A DNA stretch of 53,983 nt from Bacillus timonensis (lineage in GTDB: Bacteria > Bacillota > Bacilli > Bacillales > Bacillaceae_L): assembly GCF_000285535.1 (NCBI RefSeq), contig NZ_HE610992.1, forward strand, positions 1-53,983, in the 5' to 3' direction. Both the position numbers and the translations under genes were made by a program. This document shows, in pieces, positions 1 through 8,731 of this stretch (positions are counted from its first letter, which is position 1; the number at the start of each line of letters is the position of its first letter). Below the pieces are notes generated by a model, which saw nothing but the letters and a program-made list of their open reading frames with translations, ran no database searches and was not told where the DNA came from.

Positions 1-53
1 CGCCGATGGTAGTTGGGACTTTGTCCCTGTAAGAGTAGGACGTCGCTAGGCAA
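1..53 (+). rRNA. rrf: 5S ribosomal RNA, 3' end (partial)
   Basis: The first bases match the conserved 3' portion of Bacillus 5S rRNA, including the GATGGTAGT segment, the GAGAGTAGG-like AAGAGTAGGACG and the terminal CTAGGCAA. The 5' part lies outside the window, so this is the tail of an rRNA operon. A terminator hairpin follows at once. The exact 3' end is uncertain by one or two bases. RNase M5, which matures 5S rRNA, is encoded further along at 14167. Confidence 0.9.
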
Positions 54-60
54 ACTAAAA

Positions 61-88
61 GATCAGCCGATATGGTTGGTCTTTTTTT
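61..88 (+). terminator. Terminator of the upstream rRNA operon
   Basis: GATCAGCC (61-68) pairs with GGTTGGTC (74-81) using two G-U pairs, followed by a run of seven T. It lies directly behind the 5S tail. Confidence 0.85.
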
Positions 89-166
89 GTGCTTAAATAA
101 ATAATTCAGTAATCCTGGCTATTATGTGATTTGTTTAATAAAAAGGATTCTATTAGTACATTTATT

Positions 167-515
167 GATATATCGGTAAACCGAAAAACGATAAATGATA
201 TACAGCAAATGACATAAACGGTATATCGTCAAACCGAGAAACAATAAATGATATCTCGAAAACAGCTTAATCGATATATCGCGGAGCCGAGAAACGATAA
301 ATGGAATACCGAGTACAGCTTAATCGGTTATCGCAAATCCTAGAAAGAGGTCCCTAAATGTAAAAAATTAGGTAAATGCGGACACTCAAATGTCAAAAAG
401 AGGTCCGAAGATGTAAAATATTAGGTAAAAGCAGACACGAAAACGACGTAAAGAAGTCAGTAAATGTAAATAATAGGGAAGTATAGGCGAGCAAACGTCA
501 AAAAGAGGTTCTAAA
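167..515. repeat. Degenerate tandem array, unit about 53 bp
   Basis: A TATATCG-type block recurs at 169, 222, 275 and (diverged) 327, and an AAAGAGGTCC-type block recurs at 344, 397, 450 and 502. Successive spacings are 52-53 bp in both halves. The first half carries AAACGATAAATG-like cores and the second half carries AAATGTAAAA...TTAGG and GCGGACAC-like cores. The two halves look like drifted versions of one unit because the phase continues across the junction. No reading frame is maintained. The stretch 89-166 and 516-725 shows nothing further except the csfB promoter at its end. Confidence 0.75.
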
Positions 516-729
516 ATAACAAAAGGATACAACAAACCAATAAAGCCTAAATTACAAACCGTATATCACAAAACACTCGGTCCTACCGCCAACCTAGCCT
601 ATGACTGTACTATGTGCATTTAAAAGATATTTATAAATTTTTTAACCTAAGACATACACAAACTAGCTTCCAAACTACATAGATTACTAAATAAACTAAA
701 TTGAAACTGTTCATTATTTTTATAATTGT

Positions 730-759
730 GTATACATTTTGATACATCCGGACAAAATA
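730..759 (+). promoter_or_regulatory. Sigma-F-type promoter of csfB
   Basis: GTATA (730-734), a 15-bp spacer and GGACAAAATA (750-759) fit the sigma-F pattern (-35 GTATA, -10 GGnnAnAnTA). Transcription would start near 765-767, so the mRNA begins almost at the ribosome binding site. Confidence 0.7.
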
Positions 760-779
760 TGTGTATGGAGGTGGAGGCA

Positions 780-983
780 GTGAGTTCACTCATCAATAGA
801 AATCAATATGGGGAAACGTGTATTATATGTGAGCAAGAGAAAAAAAGAGGCATACACCTTTATACAAGATTCATTTGTTTGGATTGTGAGCAAGACATCA
901 TCCGTACTGAAACAAATGATCCCAAGTATCAATTTTATTTAGATCGACTTAAAAAGGTTTCTAGTCCAGAGATATTTTCATAG
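780..983 (+). CDS. csfB: CsfB/Gin, anti-sigma factor of the forespore
   Basis: Small zinc protein that in B. subtilis is made under sigma F and holds back sigma G (and sigma E in the wrong cell) during sporulation. The 67-residue product has the family's two CxxC knuckles (TCIIC and ICLDC) around the conserved KRGIHLYTRF segment and ends DPKYQFYLDRL. I chose GTG at 780: GGAGGTGG (767-774) is correctly spaced, and the predicted sigma-F transcription start near 766 rules out the upstream ATG at 759. The gene follows the rRNA operon as in B. subtilis. The usual downstream neighbours xpaC and yaaN are not present. Confidence 0.93.
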   Translation: MSSLINRNQYGETCIICEQEKKRGIHLYTRFICLDCEQDIIRTETNDPKYQFYLDRLKKVSSPEIFS

Positions 984-1037
984 TTTCAAACAACTTGAAT
1001 TGCATTCGCGTTAGGTGCAATCTCAAGTTCATGTTTC

Positions 1038-1064
1038 GGACCTGTAGTATAGGTCCCTTTTTTT
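1038..1064 (+). terminator. Terminator after csfB
   Basis: GGACCT (1038-1043) and AGGTCC (1051-1056) form a hairpin followed by a T run to 1064. Confidence 0.75.
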
Positions 1065-1103
1065 GTTTTATAATAAGAGAAAGTAGATTAGAAGGGATAT
1101 GTA

Positions 1104-2540
1104 ATGATGGATCAACACCGAACGCCATTGTTTGATGCATTGGATTATCATGCGAAATCACAACCTCAATCGATGCATGTGCCGGGGCATAAATATGGAC
1201 AAGTATTCTCTAGCAAGGGTTATTCTTATTTTCATAATGTATTAGAAATTGATGCAACTGAACTAACTGGATTGGATGATCTTCATCATCCTGAAGGGGC
1301 AATTTTAGAAAGTGAACGATTATTAGCAAATTTATATGGGGTGCAAAAAAGCTATTTTTTAGTGAATGGTTCGACAGGGGGGAACTTGGCAATGATTCTT
1401 GCAGCTTGTTCATCACAAGATACGGTCCTTGTACAACGAAATTCGCATAAGTCGATTCTAAATGGACTAAAAATGGCCGGTGCTCGTCCTGTTTTTCTTC
1501 ATCCAACATATGAGGAGGAAGTAAAGGTTGCTTCGTTTGTTTCTTTTAAAACAGTAAAAGAAGCATTTAGTTCGTATCAAAATATTAAAGCTGTAATTTT
1601 AACTAGCCCTAACTATTATGGTATGGTGAACCAGACTGAACTTTCCCAGATAATTGCTTATGCGCATGAAAATGGGGCAGCAGTACTTATTGATGAAGCA
1701 CATGGGGCGCATTTTCTACTAGAAGGTTTTCCTTCTTCGGCTATATCCTTAGGCGCTGATATTGTGGTGCATTCGGCACATAAGACACTTCCTGCCATGA
1801 CAATGGGCTCATTTTTACATATTAATAGTACATTTATTAAACCTGAAGACGTTGAGTCATATCTTCAAATATTGCAATCAAGCAGCCCTTCATATCCGAT
1901 TATGGTATCGTTAGATCTCGCAAGACATTATCTTGCATCGGTGAAAGAGAGGGGTTCAAATCAAATCATTGAAAAAATGAATGTGTTTACTGAAAGAGTC
2001 AAAAAAATACCACAATTAAAAATTGTAACGTCAACAAATCAAGCTATTCAAACAGATTTTTTGAAGGTTACAATTCAACCACAATGTGAGTTAAATGGAT
2101 ACCAACTGCAACGTGCCTTTGAAAATGAGGGTCTATTTACGGAAATGGCTGATCCAAACAATGTCTTACTTGTGTTGCCTTTATCAGAAACATTTAATGC
2201 AGATGAAGCATTATTATTGATAAAAAATGCAGTCAAAAAGTACAAGCCAACTAAAAGGAATTTTATTGAATTGCATAGTGGAGCCGAGGCAATTTCCACC
2301 CTTGACCTTTGCTATAATGAAATTAAAAGGTACAATAAAAAGGTTGTTTCTTTTCGTGACGCGATTGGGAACATTTCCGGAGAAATGATTATACCTTATC
2401 CTCCTGGGATTCCTGTTCTTATGGAAGGTGAACGTGTTACTGAACAACACGTTAAAATACTAACTACATATATTGAGGCAGGTGCACATTTCCAAGGCGG
2501 AGATATGAAAGGAAAATATATTAACATATTAGATATGTAA
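1104..2540 (+). CDS. Orn/Lys/Arg-type PLP decarboxylase (YaaO family)
   Basis: A 478-residue fold-type I pyridoxal-phosphate enzyme, close in size and position to B. subtilis YaaO. N-terminal SMHVPGHK lies at 23-30, the cofactor-binding NGSTGGN at 88-94, the PLP-contacting DEAHGAHF at 197-204, and the Schiff-base lysine is K227 in HSAHKTLP. The family decarboxylates arginine, lysine or ornithine toward polyamines. The substrate cannot be told from the sequence, so I give no symbol. Translation may begin at either of two adjacent ATGs (1104 or 1107) behind GAAGGGA. tmk follows after 15 bp, so the two are probably co-transcribed. Confidence 0.88.
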   Translation: MMDQHRTPLFDALDYHAKSQPQSMHVPGHKYGQVFSSKGYSYFHNVLEIDATELTGLDDLHHPEGAILESERLLANLYGVQKSYFLVNGSTGGNLAMILAACSSQDTVLVQRNSHKSILNGLKMAGARPVFLHPTYEEEVKVASFVSFKTVKEAFSSYQNIKAVILTSPNYYGMVNQTELSQIIAYAHENGAAVLIDEAHGAHFLLEGFPSSAISLGADIVVHSAHKTLPAMTMGSFLHINSTFIKPEDVESYLQILQSSSPSYPIMVSLDLARHYLASVKERGSNQIIEKMNVFTERVKKIPQLKIVTSTNQAIQTDFLKVTIQPQCELNGYQLQRAFENEGLFTEMADPNNVLLVLPLSETFNADEALLLIKNAVKKYKPTKRNFIELHSGAEAISTLDLCYNEIKRYNKKVVSFRDAIGNISGEMIIPYPPGIPVLMEGERVTEQHVKILTTYIEAGAHFQGGDMKGKYINILDM

Positions 2541-2555
2541 GGGGTTTGAATAGAA

Positions 2556-3188
2556 TTGACAGGTTATTTTATAACATTTGAAGGACCTGAGGGTGCAGGG
2601 AAGACAACCGTTTTAGGTATCCTTCAGGAAGAACTTTCAAAAAAAGGGTATGATGTTATTTCCACAAGAGAACCTGGTGGAATTGATATTGCAGAACAAA
2701 TACGTTCTGTTATTTTAGATAAAAATAATATAAAAATGGATGGACGGACAGAGGCACTTCTATATGCTGCTTCTCGCCGCCAACATCTAGTAGAGAAGGT
2801 TATTCCAGCATTAGAAGAAGGAAAAATAGTTCTGTGTGACCGATTTATTGATAGCTCACTAGCATACCAGGGCTATGCACGGGGTCTTGGTATTGATGAA
2901 GTGTTTTCCATTAATGAATTTGCCATTAATGGATTAATGCCATCCTTAACTTTATTCTTTGATATCCAGCCTGAAAAAGGGTTAACAAGAATTGGAAAGA
3001 ATGATGAAAGAGAAGTAAACCGTCTGGATCTCGAGAATCTTTCTTTTCACCAAAAGGTGTATGAAGGTTATTTAAAGGTTGCAGATCGTTTTAAAAATCG
3101 ATTTCATTCCATTCAAGCAGATAATTCAATTGAAGATGTCACAAAGGAAGCACTTAATATTATTGAAAAACATCTCAATAACAAATGA
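2556..3188 (+). CDS. tmk: Thymidylate kinase
   Basis: Phosphorylates dTMP to dTDP for DNA synthesis. The 210-residue product has the P-loop GPEGAGKTT at 10-18, the [13 protein letters not shown] nucleotide-binding segment near 92-104, and a lid region rich in Arg/Glu ([12 protein letters not shown]). The start is TTG at 2556 with a modest purine-rich site (AAGGGG) upstream. It lies 15 bp after the decarboxylase gene. Unlike the compact B. subtilis arrangement, a terminator and a repeat element separate it from darA. Confidence 0.96.
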   Translation: MTGYFITFEGPEGAGKTTVLGILQEELSKKGYDVISTREPGGIDIAEQIRSVILDKNNIKMDGRTEALLYAASRRQHLVEKVIPALEEGKIVLCDRFIDSSLAYQGYARGLGIDEVFSINEFAINGLMPSLTLFFDIQPEKGLTRIGKNDEREVNRLDLENLSFHQKVYEGYLKVADRFKNRFHSIQADNSIEDVTKEALNIIEKHLNNK

Positions 3189-3195
3189 TTATACA

Positions 3196-3230
3196 AAAAC
3201 CTCAAAAGTCTGATGATTTTTGAGGTTTTT
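3196..3230 (+). terminator. Terminator after tmk
   Basis: A 12-bp stem AAAACCTCAAAA / TTTTGAGGTTTT (3196-3207 with 3218-3229) runs directly into T residues. Confidence 0.8.
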
Positions 3231-3278
3231 GTTTTCGTTCTGGTTATAATTGTTATAGAATAAAGACAACTATTAAAG

Positions 3279-3430
3279 GATGTTCAAAAAGTCCGGTGAA
3301 AATGACATATCGAATTTCTTCGTTGGCTTGCTTTTGCGTTACTCACGTATTAACACATACGATCCGATACTCAAAACTTCGCCGCCTCGAACTTCTCGGT
3401 CCTTTTCATCCTCCTTTTTGAACGTATACA
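3279..3430 (-). repeat. Interspersed repeat family 1, copy 1 (MITE-like)
   Basis: About 150 bp bounded by GATGTTCAAAAAGT on the left and CTTTTTGAACGT on the right, which are imperfect inverted ends. Its reverse complement aligns along its length with 29094-29246 and, less fully, with 6551-6759. Shared internal words include TTCTTCGTTGGCTTGCT, CTCACGTATT and CGAACTTCTCGGTCCTTTT. The frame that crosses it is not a believable gene. It sits in the 324-bp tmk-darA gap, which otherwise holds only the tmk terminator. Confidence 0.85.
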
Positions 3431-3467
3431 ATGGGACATTCGCACATTTAGTTACCAAATTTCGTAA

Positions 3468-3842
<375 letters not shown>

Positions 3843-3861
3843 GTAGGTGTATTAAACTCTC

Positions 3862-4302
3862 ATGAAAATAAATCAGGATTTTCGTGTAAATATAGATAAG
3901 AATCATCCAAATCAATCTAATAAACAATCGGGAAATCTGACTTTTAGTAAAATTGTCTTTCAGGAAGAAAATAAGCTTCAGTTGGAACAATTAACGAAGT
4001 TGCTTTCCCAAATTGACATGGCGGGAGAACGACTCTCTCGCTCTCAAACTTTTCAAGACCTAGCTTCATATAAATCTCTTGTAAAACGTTTCATCCATGA
4101 GGCTGTGGAGTTCGGGATGGATGTGAAAGAGTCCCACAGTTGGAACTTTAGTGGTCAAGGGAGAACACATAAACTTGTTGAGAAAATTGACAAGGAGCTT
4201 TTGGTTTTAACTCAAGAAATGGTTGACCAAGAAAAGGGGTCAATCGATATACTAGGAAAAGTGGGTTTAATAAAAGGTTTATTAATCAACTTGTATACGT
4301 GA
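3862..4302 (+). CDS. yaaR: YaaR family protein (DUF327)
   Basis: A 146-residue cytosolic protein of the YaaR/DUF327 family, the same length as in B. subtilis. It has a lysine- and asparagine-rich N-terminus followed by helices (QLTKLLSQIDMAGERLSRSQ, YKSLVKRFIHEAVEFGM) and the conserved QGRTHKLVEKIDKELLVL segment. Its function is not known. Its fixed place between darA and holB suggests cotranscription with replication and signalling genes but does not prove a role. Confidence 0.9.
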   Translation: MKINQDFRVNIDKNHPNQSNKQSGNLTFSKIVFQEENKLQLEQLTKLLSQIDMAGERLSRSQTFQDLASYKSLVKRFIHEAVEFGMDVKESHSWNFSGQGRTHKLVEKIDKELLVLTQEMVDQEKGSIDILGKVGLIKGLLINLYT

Positions 4303-4318
4303 TTTGAAAGAGTGATGT

Positions 4319-5326
4319 ATGATGGAAAAAACATGGGAACAACTTCAAGAATATCAACCACTTGTATTGAAAATGGTTGAAAATAGTCTCAAGAAGAATA
4401 GAGTGGCCCATGCTTATTTATTTGAGGGGAGCCGAGGGACTGGTAAAAAGGAAGTAGGCCTTCTTTTGGCCAAAAGTCTTTTCTGTCTACATCCTGAAGG
4501 GTATAAACCTTGCAATGAGTGCACGAATTGCCGAAGGATTTCATCGGGTAACCATCCCGATGTCCATTTTATTGAGCCTGATGGACAATCCATTAAAAAG
4601 TGGCAAATTCAAGCGTTGCAAGAGGAATTTTCCAAAACTGGCGTAGAATCAAGTCGAAAAGTCTACTTGATAAATCATGCTGATAAGATGACAACAAATG
4701 CTGCGAACAGTTTGTTAAAATTTTTGGAAGAACCGGCAAGTCAAACAGTGGCCATTTTGTTAACCGAGCAAATTCATCGAATCTTGAATACAATCTTATC
4801 AAGGTGTCAGGTTTTATCATTTCAGCCACTTGCGCCAAAGGTTATTTCTGAGCGGCTCATTGAAGAGGGAATATCTCCTACTATAGCCTCACTTGTTGCT
4901 CATACAACCAATAATTTAGAAGAGGCCCGCGAATTAAGCGTGGACGCTTGGTTTGGACAGTCCCGTTCAATAGTGTTACAATTATATGAAGTAATCAATA
5001 CAAGGCCGACTCATGCTTTCTTTTTTCTACAGGACCAATGGTTGCCTCATTTTAAAGAGAAAGAGCAGCTTAGCTTTGGTTTAGATATATTATTGCTTAT
5101 TTTTAAGGATTTATTATATATACAACTAGGTGATGAGGAGAAACTTATTTTTCATGACCAGATTACTAGCTTTAAACAACATGCACTTAAGACGTCAACA
5201 AGACGTGTAAGTGATCAAATAACATCGGTACTAGAGGCGAAGCGTCGTCTATACACCAACATGAACCCACATTTATTAATGGAACAATTGGTAATAAAGT
5301 TACAGGAGGGATATAAGCTTGTATGA
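4319..5326 (+). CDS. holB: DNA polymerase III delta' subunit
   Basis: Clamp-loader subunit that helps load the DnaN sliding clamp. The 335-residue protein shows a P-loop-like GSRGTGKK at 37-44, a zinc module with Cys at 56, 65, 68 and 71 (CNECTNC), and the SRC motif at 161-163, which supplies the arginine finger in clamp loaders. ATG 4319 and ATG 4322 are both possible behind GAAAGAG. The end overlaps the ricT start by 8 bp, so translation is probably coupled. YabA, encoded two genes on, contacts DnaN in B. subtilis. Confidence 0.95.
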   Translation: MMEKTWEQLQEYQPLVLKMVENSLKKNRVAHAYLFEGSRGTGKKEVGLLLAKSLFCLHPEGYKPCNECTNCRRISSGNHPDVHFIEPDGQSIKKWQIQALQEEFSKTGVESSRKVYLINHADKMTTNAANSLLKFLEEPASQTVAILLTEQIHRILNTILSRCQVLSFQPLAPKVISERLIEEGISPTIASLVAHTTNNLEEARELSVDAWFGQSRSIVLQLYEVINTRPTHAFFFLQDQWLPHFKEKEQLSFGLDILLLIFKDLLYIQLGDEEKLIFHDQITSFKQHALKTSTRRVSDQITSVLEAKRRLYTNMNPHLLMEQLVIKLQEGYKLV

Positions 5327-6146
5327 TGTAGTTGGTGTACGCTTTAAAAAAGCGGGTAAAATTTATTACTTTGATCCAAATGGATTTACAATTCCTGACG
5401 GGGAATATGTCATTGTTGAAACTGTCAGAGGAATTGAATTTGGTAAAGTAGTTATAAATAAAAAGCAAGTCGATGAAAATGATATTGTACTTCCATTGAA
5501 GAAGGTTATCCGCATTGCGGATTCAAAGGATAGATTAATTGTTGAAGAAAATAAACATGCAGCTAAAGAAGCGTATGATGTTTGCCAGGAAAAAGTTGTT
5601 GAACATAGTCTTGATATGAAGCTTGTTGATGTAGAATATACATTTGATCGAAATAAAGTGATTTTCTACTTTACTGCTGATGGACGAGTTGATTTCCGCG
5701 AGTTGGTTAAAGATCTAGCGGCAATCTTCCGTACAAGAATTGAATTAAGACAAATTGGTGTACGTGATGAAGCCAAGATGCTAGGTGGAATTGGTCCTTG
5801 TGGAAGAATGCTATGTTGCTCTACCTTCCTAGGTGACTTTGAGCCGGTTTCAATCAAGATGGCAAAAGATCAGAACCTTTCATTAAACCCTACTAAAATA
5901 TCAGGTTTATGCGGACGATTAATGTGCTGTCTAAAATACGAGAACGATGAATATGAAAGTGCAAAAGAACAGCTTCCAGACCTTGGTGAAATGATTGAAA
6001 CAACAAGTGGAAAAGCAAAGGTTGTCGGACTCAATATTTTAGAGCGTGTACTTCAATTAGAATTAGTTGGTCGTGAACGTGTAGTCGAATATACGTGGGA
6101 GGAACTACTGAAAGAGGGAGCGATTTCGATTCAAGCCACAGAATGA
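5319..6146 (+). CDS. ricT: RicT (YaaT), iron-sulfur Y-complex subunit
   Basis: PSP1-family protein that with RicA and RicF forms the Y-complex, which assists RNase Y-dependent mRNA maturation and influences competence, biofilm formation and sporulation. The 275-residue sequence keeps the cysteines that bind [4Fe-4S] clusters: C161, C166 and C167 in [11 protein letters not shown], and C198, C203 and C204 in [14 protein letters not shown] 5319 is chosen because AGGAGGG (5304-5310) is well spaced and the product begins [14 protein letters not shown], matching the family's N-terminus. It overlaps holB by 8 bp. Confidence 0.96.
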   Translation: MYDVVGVRFKKAGKIYYFDPNGFTIPDGEYVIVETVRGIEFGKVVINKKQVDENDIVLPLKKVIRIADSKDRLIVEENKHAAKEAYDVCQEKVVEHSLDMKLVDVEYTFDRNKVIFYFTADGRVDFRELVKDLAAIFRTRIELRQIGVRDEAKMLGGIGPCGRMLCCSTFLGDFEPVSIKMAKDQNLSLNPTKISGLCGRLMCCLKYENDEYESAKEQLPDLGEMIETTSGKAKVVGLNILERVLQLELVGRERVVEYTWEELLKEGAISIQATE

Positions 6147-6159
6147 CGAGGTGGAACGT

Positions 6160-6513
6160 GTGGATAAAAAAGATATTTTTGAATCTGTTAGTAGTATGGA
6201 GACTCAAATTGGTAATCTATATACTCAACTAGGAGAATTGAAAGAACATCTTGGACAATTACTTGAAGAGAGTCACAATCTGAAAATGGAGAATGACCTT
6301 TTACGTCGTCGACTCGATCAATCCATTTCAAAGAGAAAAGAAGAAAAAGCGGATAAAGCGATACAAGAAGCAAGGCAAGTTGACATTGGTGAAGGTTATG
6401 ATAATTTAGCAAGACTATATCAAGAGGGCTTTCATATCTGTAATGTTCATTATGGAAGCATTCGTACCGAAGGCGATTGTTTATTTTGTCTTTCCTTTTT
6501 AAATAAGAAATAG
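6160..6513 (+). CDS. yabA: YabA, replication initiation control protein
   Basis: Negative regulator of chromosome initiation: it binds DnaA and the DnaN clamp. The 117-residue product has an N-terminal leucine-rich coiled coil (about residues 5-60), a variable charged linker, and the zinc-binding C-terminal part FHICNVHYG...[14 protein letters not shown] 6160 is preferred over GTG 6151 because GAGGTGG (6148-6154) would overlap the earlier codon and the product then begins MDKKD, like B. subtilis YabA. It lies 13 bp after ricT. Confidence 0.94.
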   Translation: MDKKDIFESVSSMETQIGNLYTQLGELKEHLGQLLEESHNLKMENDLLRRRLDQSISKRKEEKADKAIQEARQVDIGEGYDNLARLYQEGFHICNVHYGSIRTEGDCLFCLSFLNKK

Positions 6514-6541
6514 GTCCTTTCCAAATTGGAGAGGACTTTTT
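6514..6541 (+). terminator. Terminator after yabA
   Basis: GTCCTTTCC (6514-6522) pairs with GGAGAGGAC (6528-6536), followed by TTTTT. It would end the darA-yabA transcript. Confidence 0.75.
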
Positions 6542-6550
6542 CATCTTTTA

Positions 6551-6759
6551 AGTGCTTTTCAAAAAGGAGGGTAAAAAGGACCGCGTCAACAAAAACGTCA
6601 CGGCCACATGTATTGTCGACACTAGCACATCCTGTGCGTCGAGACTTTAAGTCGGCGCAGCTTTGGGTACCAGAGCGTATGCTGTTAATATGTAAGGATC
6701 GGAGAAGCAAGCCAACGAAGAAATTTGATCGTCATTTTCGAACGACTTTTTGAGCATCT
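6551..6759 (+). repeat. Interspersed repeat family 1, copy 2 (enlarged)
   Basis: Same family as 29094-29246, in the same orientation, with ends CTTTTCAAAAAGGAGG and CTTTTTGAGCATC. The right half (GCGCAGCTTTGGGTACCAGAGCGTATGC, AAGCAAGCCAACGAAGAAATTT in pieces) follows the other copies. About 55-60 extra bases sit near 6582-6645. These contain AGCACATCCTGTGC, the reverse complement of a segment also found inside the family-2 copy at 13993-14006. The open frame through it is not a gene. Confidence 0.8.
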
Positions 6760-6818
6760 TCTTAAGGAAAAGCCTTATAATGGTACATAGATAATCGTAA
6801 GGAAGGAAAAATAATGCA

Positions 6819-7562
6819 ATGGTTCAATTACATGATGATGAAAGACTAGATCATTTATTGGCAGAAAACTTAAGAATTATTCAAAGTCCATCTGTCTTTG
6901 CTTTTTCTTTAGATACAGTGCTATTAGCAAGATTTGTGCATGTGCCAATTCAAAAAGGAAAAATGATTGATTTATGTACAGGAAATGGTGTCATTCCATT
7001 ATTATTAAGCAGAAGATCAAAAGCTATGATTACTGGTGTTGAAATTCAAGAACGTATTTATAATATGGCAAAAAGAAGTTTTGAATACAATCAGCTTTCA
7101 AATCAGCTTTCCATTATTCATGGGGATATCAAGGACATGCCTGAAAAGCTGGGCCTTGGAAAATACGACGTTGTGACATGTAACCCACCCTATTTTCCAG
7201 CACCAAAGACGGATGTAATAAATAAAAATGAGCATCTTGCGATTGCCCGTCACGAGATTTTTTGCACATTAGAGGATGTCATTCGGGTTAGTAGTCAGTT
7301 GGTAAAGCAAGGTGGAAAGGTTGCTTATGTTCATCGACCTGGTCGATTAATGGATATACTTACATTAATGAGACAATATCGAATAGAGCCGAAGCGATTA
7401 CAATTTGTCCATCCAAGGCTTGGGAAAGAAGCAAATACGATTTTGGTAGAGGGAATCAAACACGGAAATGCAGATTTAAAAGTTTTGCCTCCATTATATG
7501 TATATGATGAAAATAACGAGTATACAAAAGAGATAAGGACGATTCTTTATGGAGAGGAATAA
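6819..7562 (+). CDS. trmN6: tRNA1(Val) A37 N6-methyltransferase (YabB)
   Basis: SAM-dependent methyltransferase, 247 residues, of the TrmN6/YfiC family that methylates adenine 37 of a tRNA. The start [19 protein letters not shown], the SAM-binding [13 protein letters not shown] (about 52-64) and the catalytic NPPY (about 125-128) are typical. ATG 6819 gives the conserved N-terminus; the upstream site is weak. A TATAAT at 6776-6781 may serve as a promoter -10. It overlaps yazA by 14 bp, and the three genes trmN6-yazA-rsmI are tightly packed. Confidence 0.92.
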   Translation: MVQLHDDERLDHLLAENLRIIQSPSVFAFSLDTVLLARFVHVPIQKGKMIDLCTGNGVIPLLLSRRSKAMITGVEIQERIYNMAKRSFEYNQLSNQLSIIHGDIKDMPEKLGLGKYDVVTCNPPYFPAPKTDVINKNEHLAIARHEIFCTLEDVIRVSSQLVKQGGKVAYVHRPGRLMDILTLMRQYRIEPKRLQFVHPRLGKEANTILVEGIKHGNADLKVLPPLYVYDENNEYTKEIRTILYGEE

Positions 7563-7848
7563 GCATTTTTTTTATGTAGTGGAATGTAAGGATGGAACCT
7601 TCTATGCAGGTTATACAACCGATGTTGGTGAACGTTTGAAAAAGCATAATGAAGGAAAAGGGGCCAAATATACAAGAGGAAGAGGTCCAATTACATTATT
7701 ATTTGCCCAGGAATTTGAAACAAAAGAGGAAGCAATGCGTGCAGAATATAGGTTTAAACAATTAAAGCGGCCTGAGAAGGAACGCTTACTTGCAATGGAA
7801 AGTGGGGAGCGGTATGTGGCAGCAAAAGAGCTTTCAACCAAATTATGA
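7549..7848 (+). CDS. yazA: GIY-YIG domain protein (YazA, UPF0213)
   Basis: A 99-residue single-domain GIY-YIG nuclease-fold protein. The two short motifs appear as YVV and YAG in [18 protein letters not shown], followed by the conserved Arg in [10 protein letters not shown] and Glu in the [10 protein letters not shown] region. The biological substrate is unknown. Its start overlaps trmN6 by 14 bp and its end overlaps rsmI by 35 bp, so it is almost certainly translated from the same mRNA. Confidence 0.92.
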   Translation: MERNKHFFYVVECKDGTFYAGYTTDVGERLKKHNEGKGAKYTRGRGPITLLFAQEFETKEEAMRAEYRFKQLKRPEKERLLAMESGERYVAAKELSTKL

Positions 7849-8689
7849 ATATGGCACTTTATATCTTGTTCCAACACCGATTGGAAATTTGGAAGATATG
7901 ACATTTCGGGCAATTAAGGTTATGAAGGAATCTGCCTTTATTGCAGCAGAGGATACAAGGCAAACCAAGAAGCTTTGTAATTATTTTGAAATTGATACCC
8001 CAGTTATTAGTTATCATGAACATAATAAAAAAGTGAGTGGGGACAAAATTCTTTCATTGTTGCGGGAGGGAAAGGATGTTGCCCTTGTCAGTGATGCAGG
8101 AATGCCGACCATTTCCGACCCAGGTTATGAATTAGTTGTAGAAGCTGTTCAGGAAAAAATGTATGTTGTTCCACTACCAGGTGCTAATGCTGCCTTAACC
8201 TCATTAATTGCTTCTGGTTTAGAAACACAGCCCTTTTACTTTTACGGGTTTTTGGACAGAAATAAGAAGGAAAAGAGAAAGCAGCTTGAAAGTCTCGTAC
8301 ATATTCAAGCAACAATGCTGTTTTATGAGGCTCCACATCGTTTAAAAGAAACATTGAAATTAATGAGAGAAATCCTAGGAAATCGTAAAATGACTGTTTC
8401 ACGGGAATTAACAAAGAAGTTTGAAGAATTTATTCGTGGAGATTTGGATGAAATACTTACTTGGACAGAAGAGGATACGGTTCGTGGTGAGTTTTGCCTT
8501 GTTGTTGAAGGAGCCCTGCAAAGTGAAGAAGAAAGTTCAGACACTTGGTGGGAAGAGCTATCAGTTGAACAGCATGTAAACCATTATGTTGAGATTCAGT
8601 TAATGACAACTAAAGAGGCAATTAAACAAGTTGCAAAGGATCGAAATCGACATAAAAGAGAAATTTATCAAGAATATCACGTTTTGTAA
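7814..8689 (+). CDS. rsmI: 16S rRNA (cytidine1402-2'-O)-methyltransferase
   Basis: RsmI methylates the ribose of C1402 in the 16S decoding centre. The 291-residue product has the tetrapyrrole-methylase-type motifs [12 protein letters not shown] near the N-terminus, the EDTRQTKKL segment, [12 protein letters not shown] and [20 protein letters not shown] 7814 is preferred over the in-frame ATG 7790 because GGGGAG (7804-7809) precedes it and the product then begins MWQQKSFQ, like the family. It overlaps yazA by 35 bp. A bidirectional terminator separates it from convergent abrB. Confidence 0.95.
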   Translation: MWQQKSFQPNYEYGTLYLVPTPIGNLEDMTFRAIKVMKESAFIAAEDTRQTKKLCNYFEIDTPVISYHEHNKKVSGDKILSLLREGKDVALVSDAGMPTISDPGYELVVEAVQEKMYVVPLPGANAALTSLIASGLETQPFYFYGFLDRNKKEKRKQLESLVHIQATMLFYEAPHRLKETLKLMREILGNRKMTVSRELTKKFEEFIRGDLDEILTWTEEDTVRGEFCLVVEGALQSEEESSDTWWEELSVEQHVNHYVEIQLMTTKEAIKQVAKDRNRHKREIYQEYHVL

Positions 8690-8692
8690 TAA

Positions 8693-8722
8693 AAAAAGCT
8701 TCTCTTAATCGAGAAGCTTTTT
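8693..8722. terminator. Bidirectional terminator between rsmI and abrB
   Basis: The 12-bp stem AAAAAGCTTCTC / GAGAAGCTTTTT (8693-8704 with 8711-8722) has T runs in both directions and serves the converging rsmI and abrB transcripts. Confidence 0.85.
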
Positions 8723-8731
8723 GGTTATTTA

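Noticed and set aside
6526-6753. A 75-codon basic open frame after yabA
   Set aside because: It runs through the yabA terminator and repeat family 1, copy 2; its Lys/Arg content reflects the repeat.
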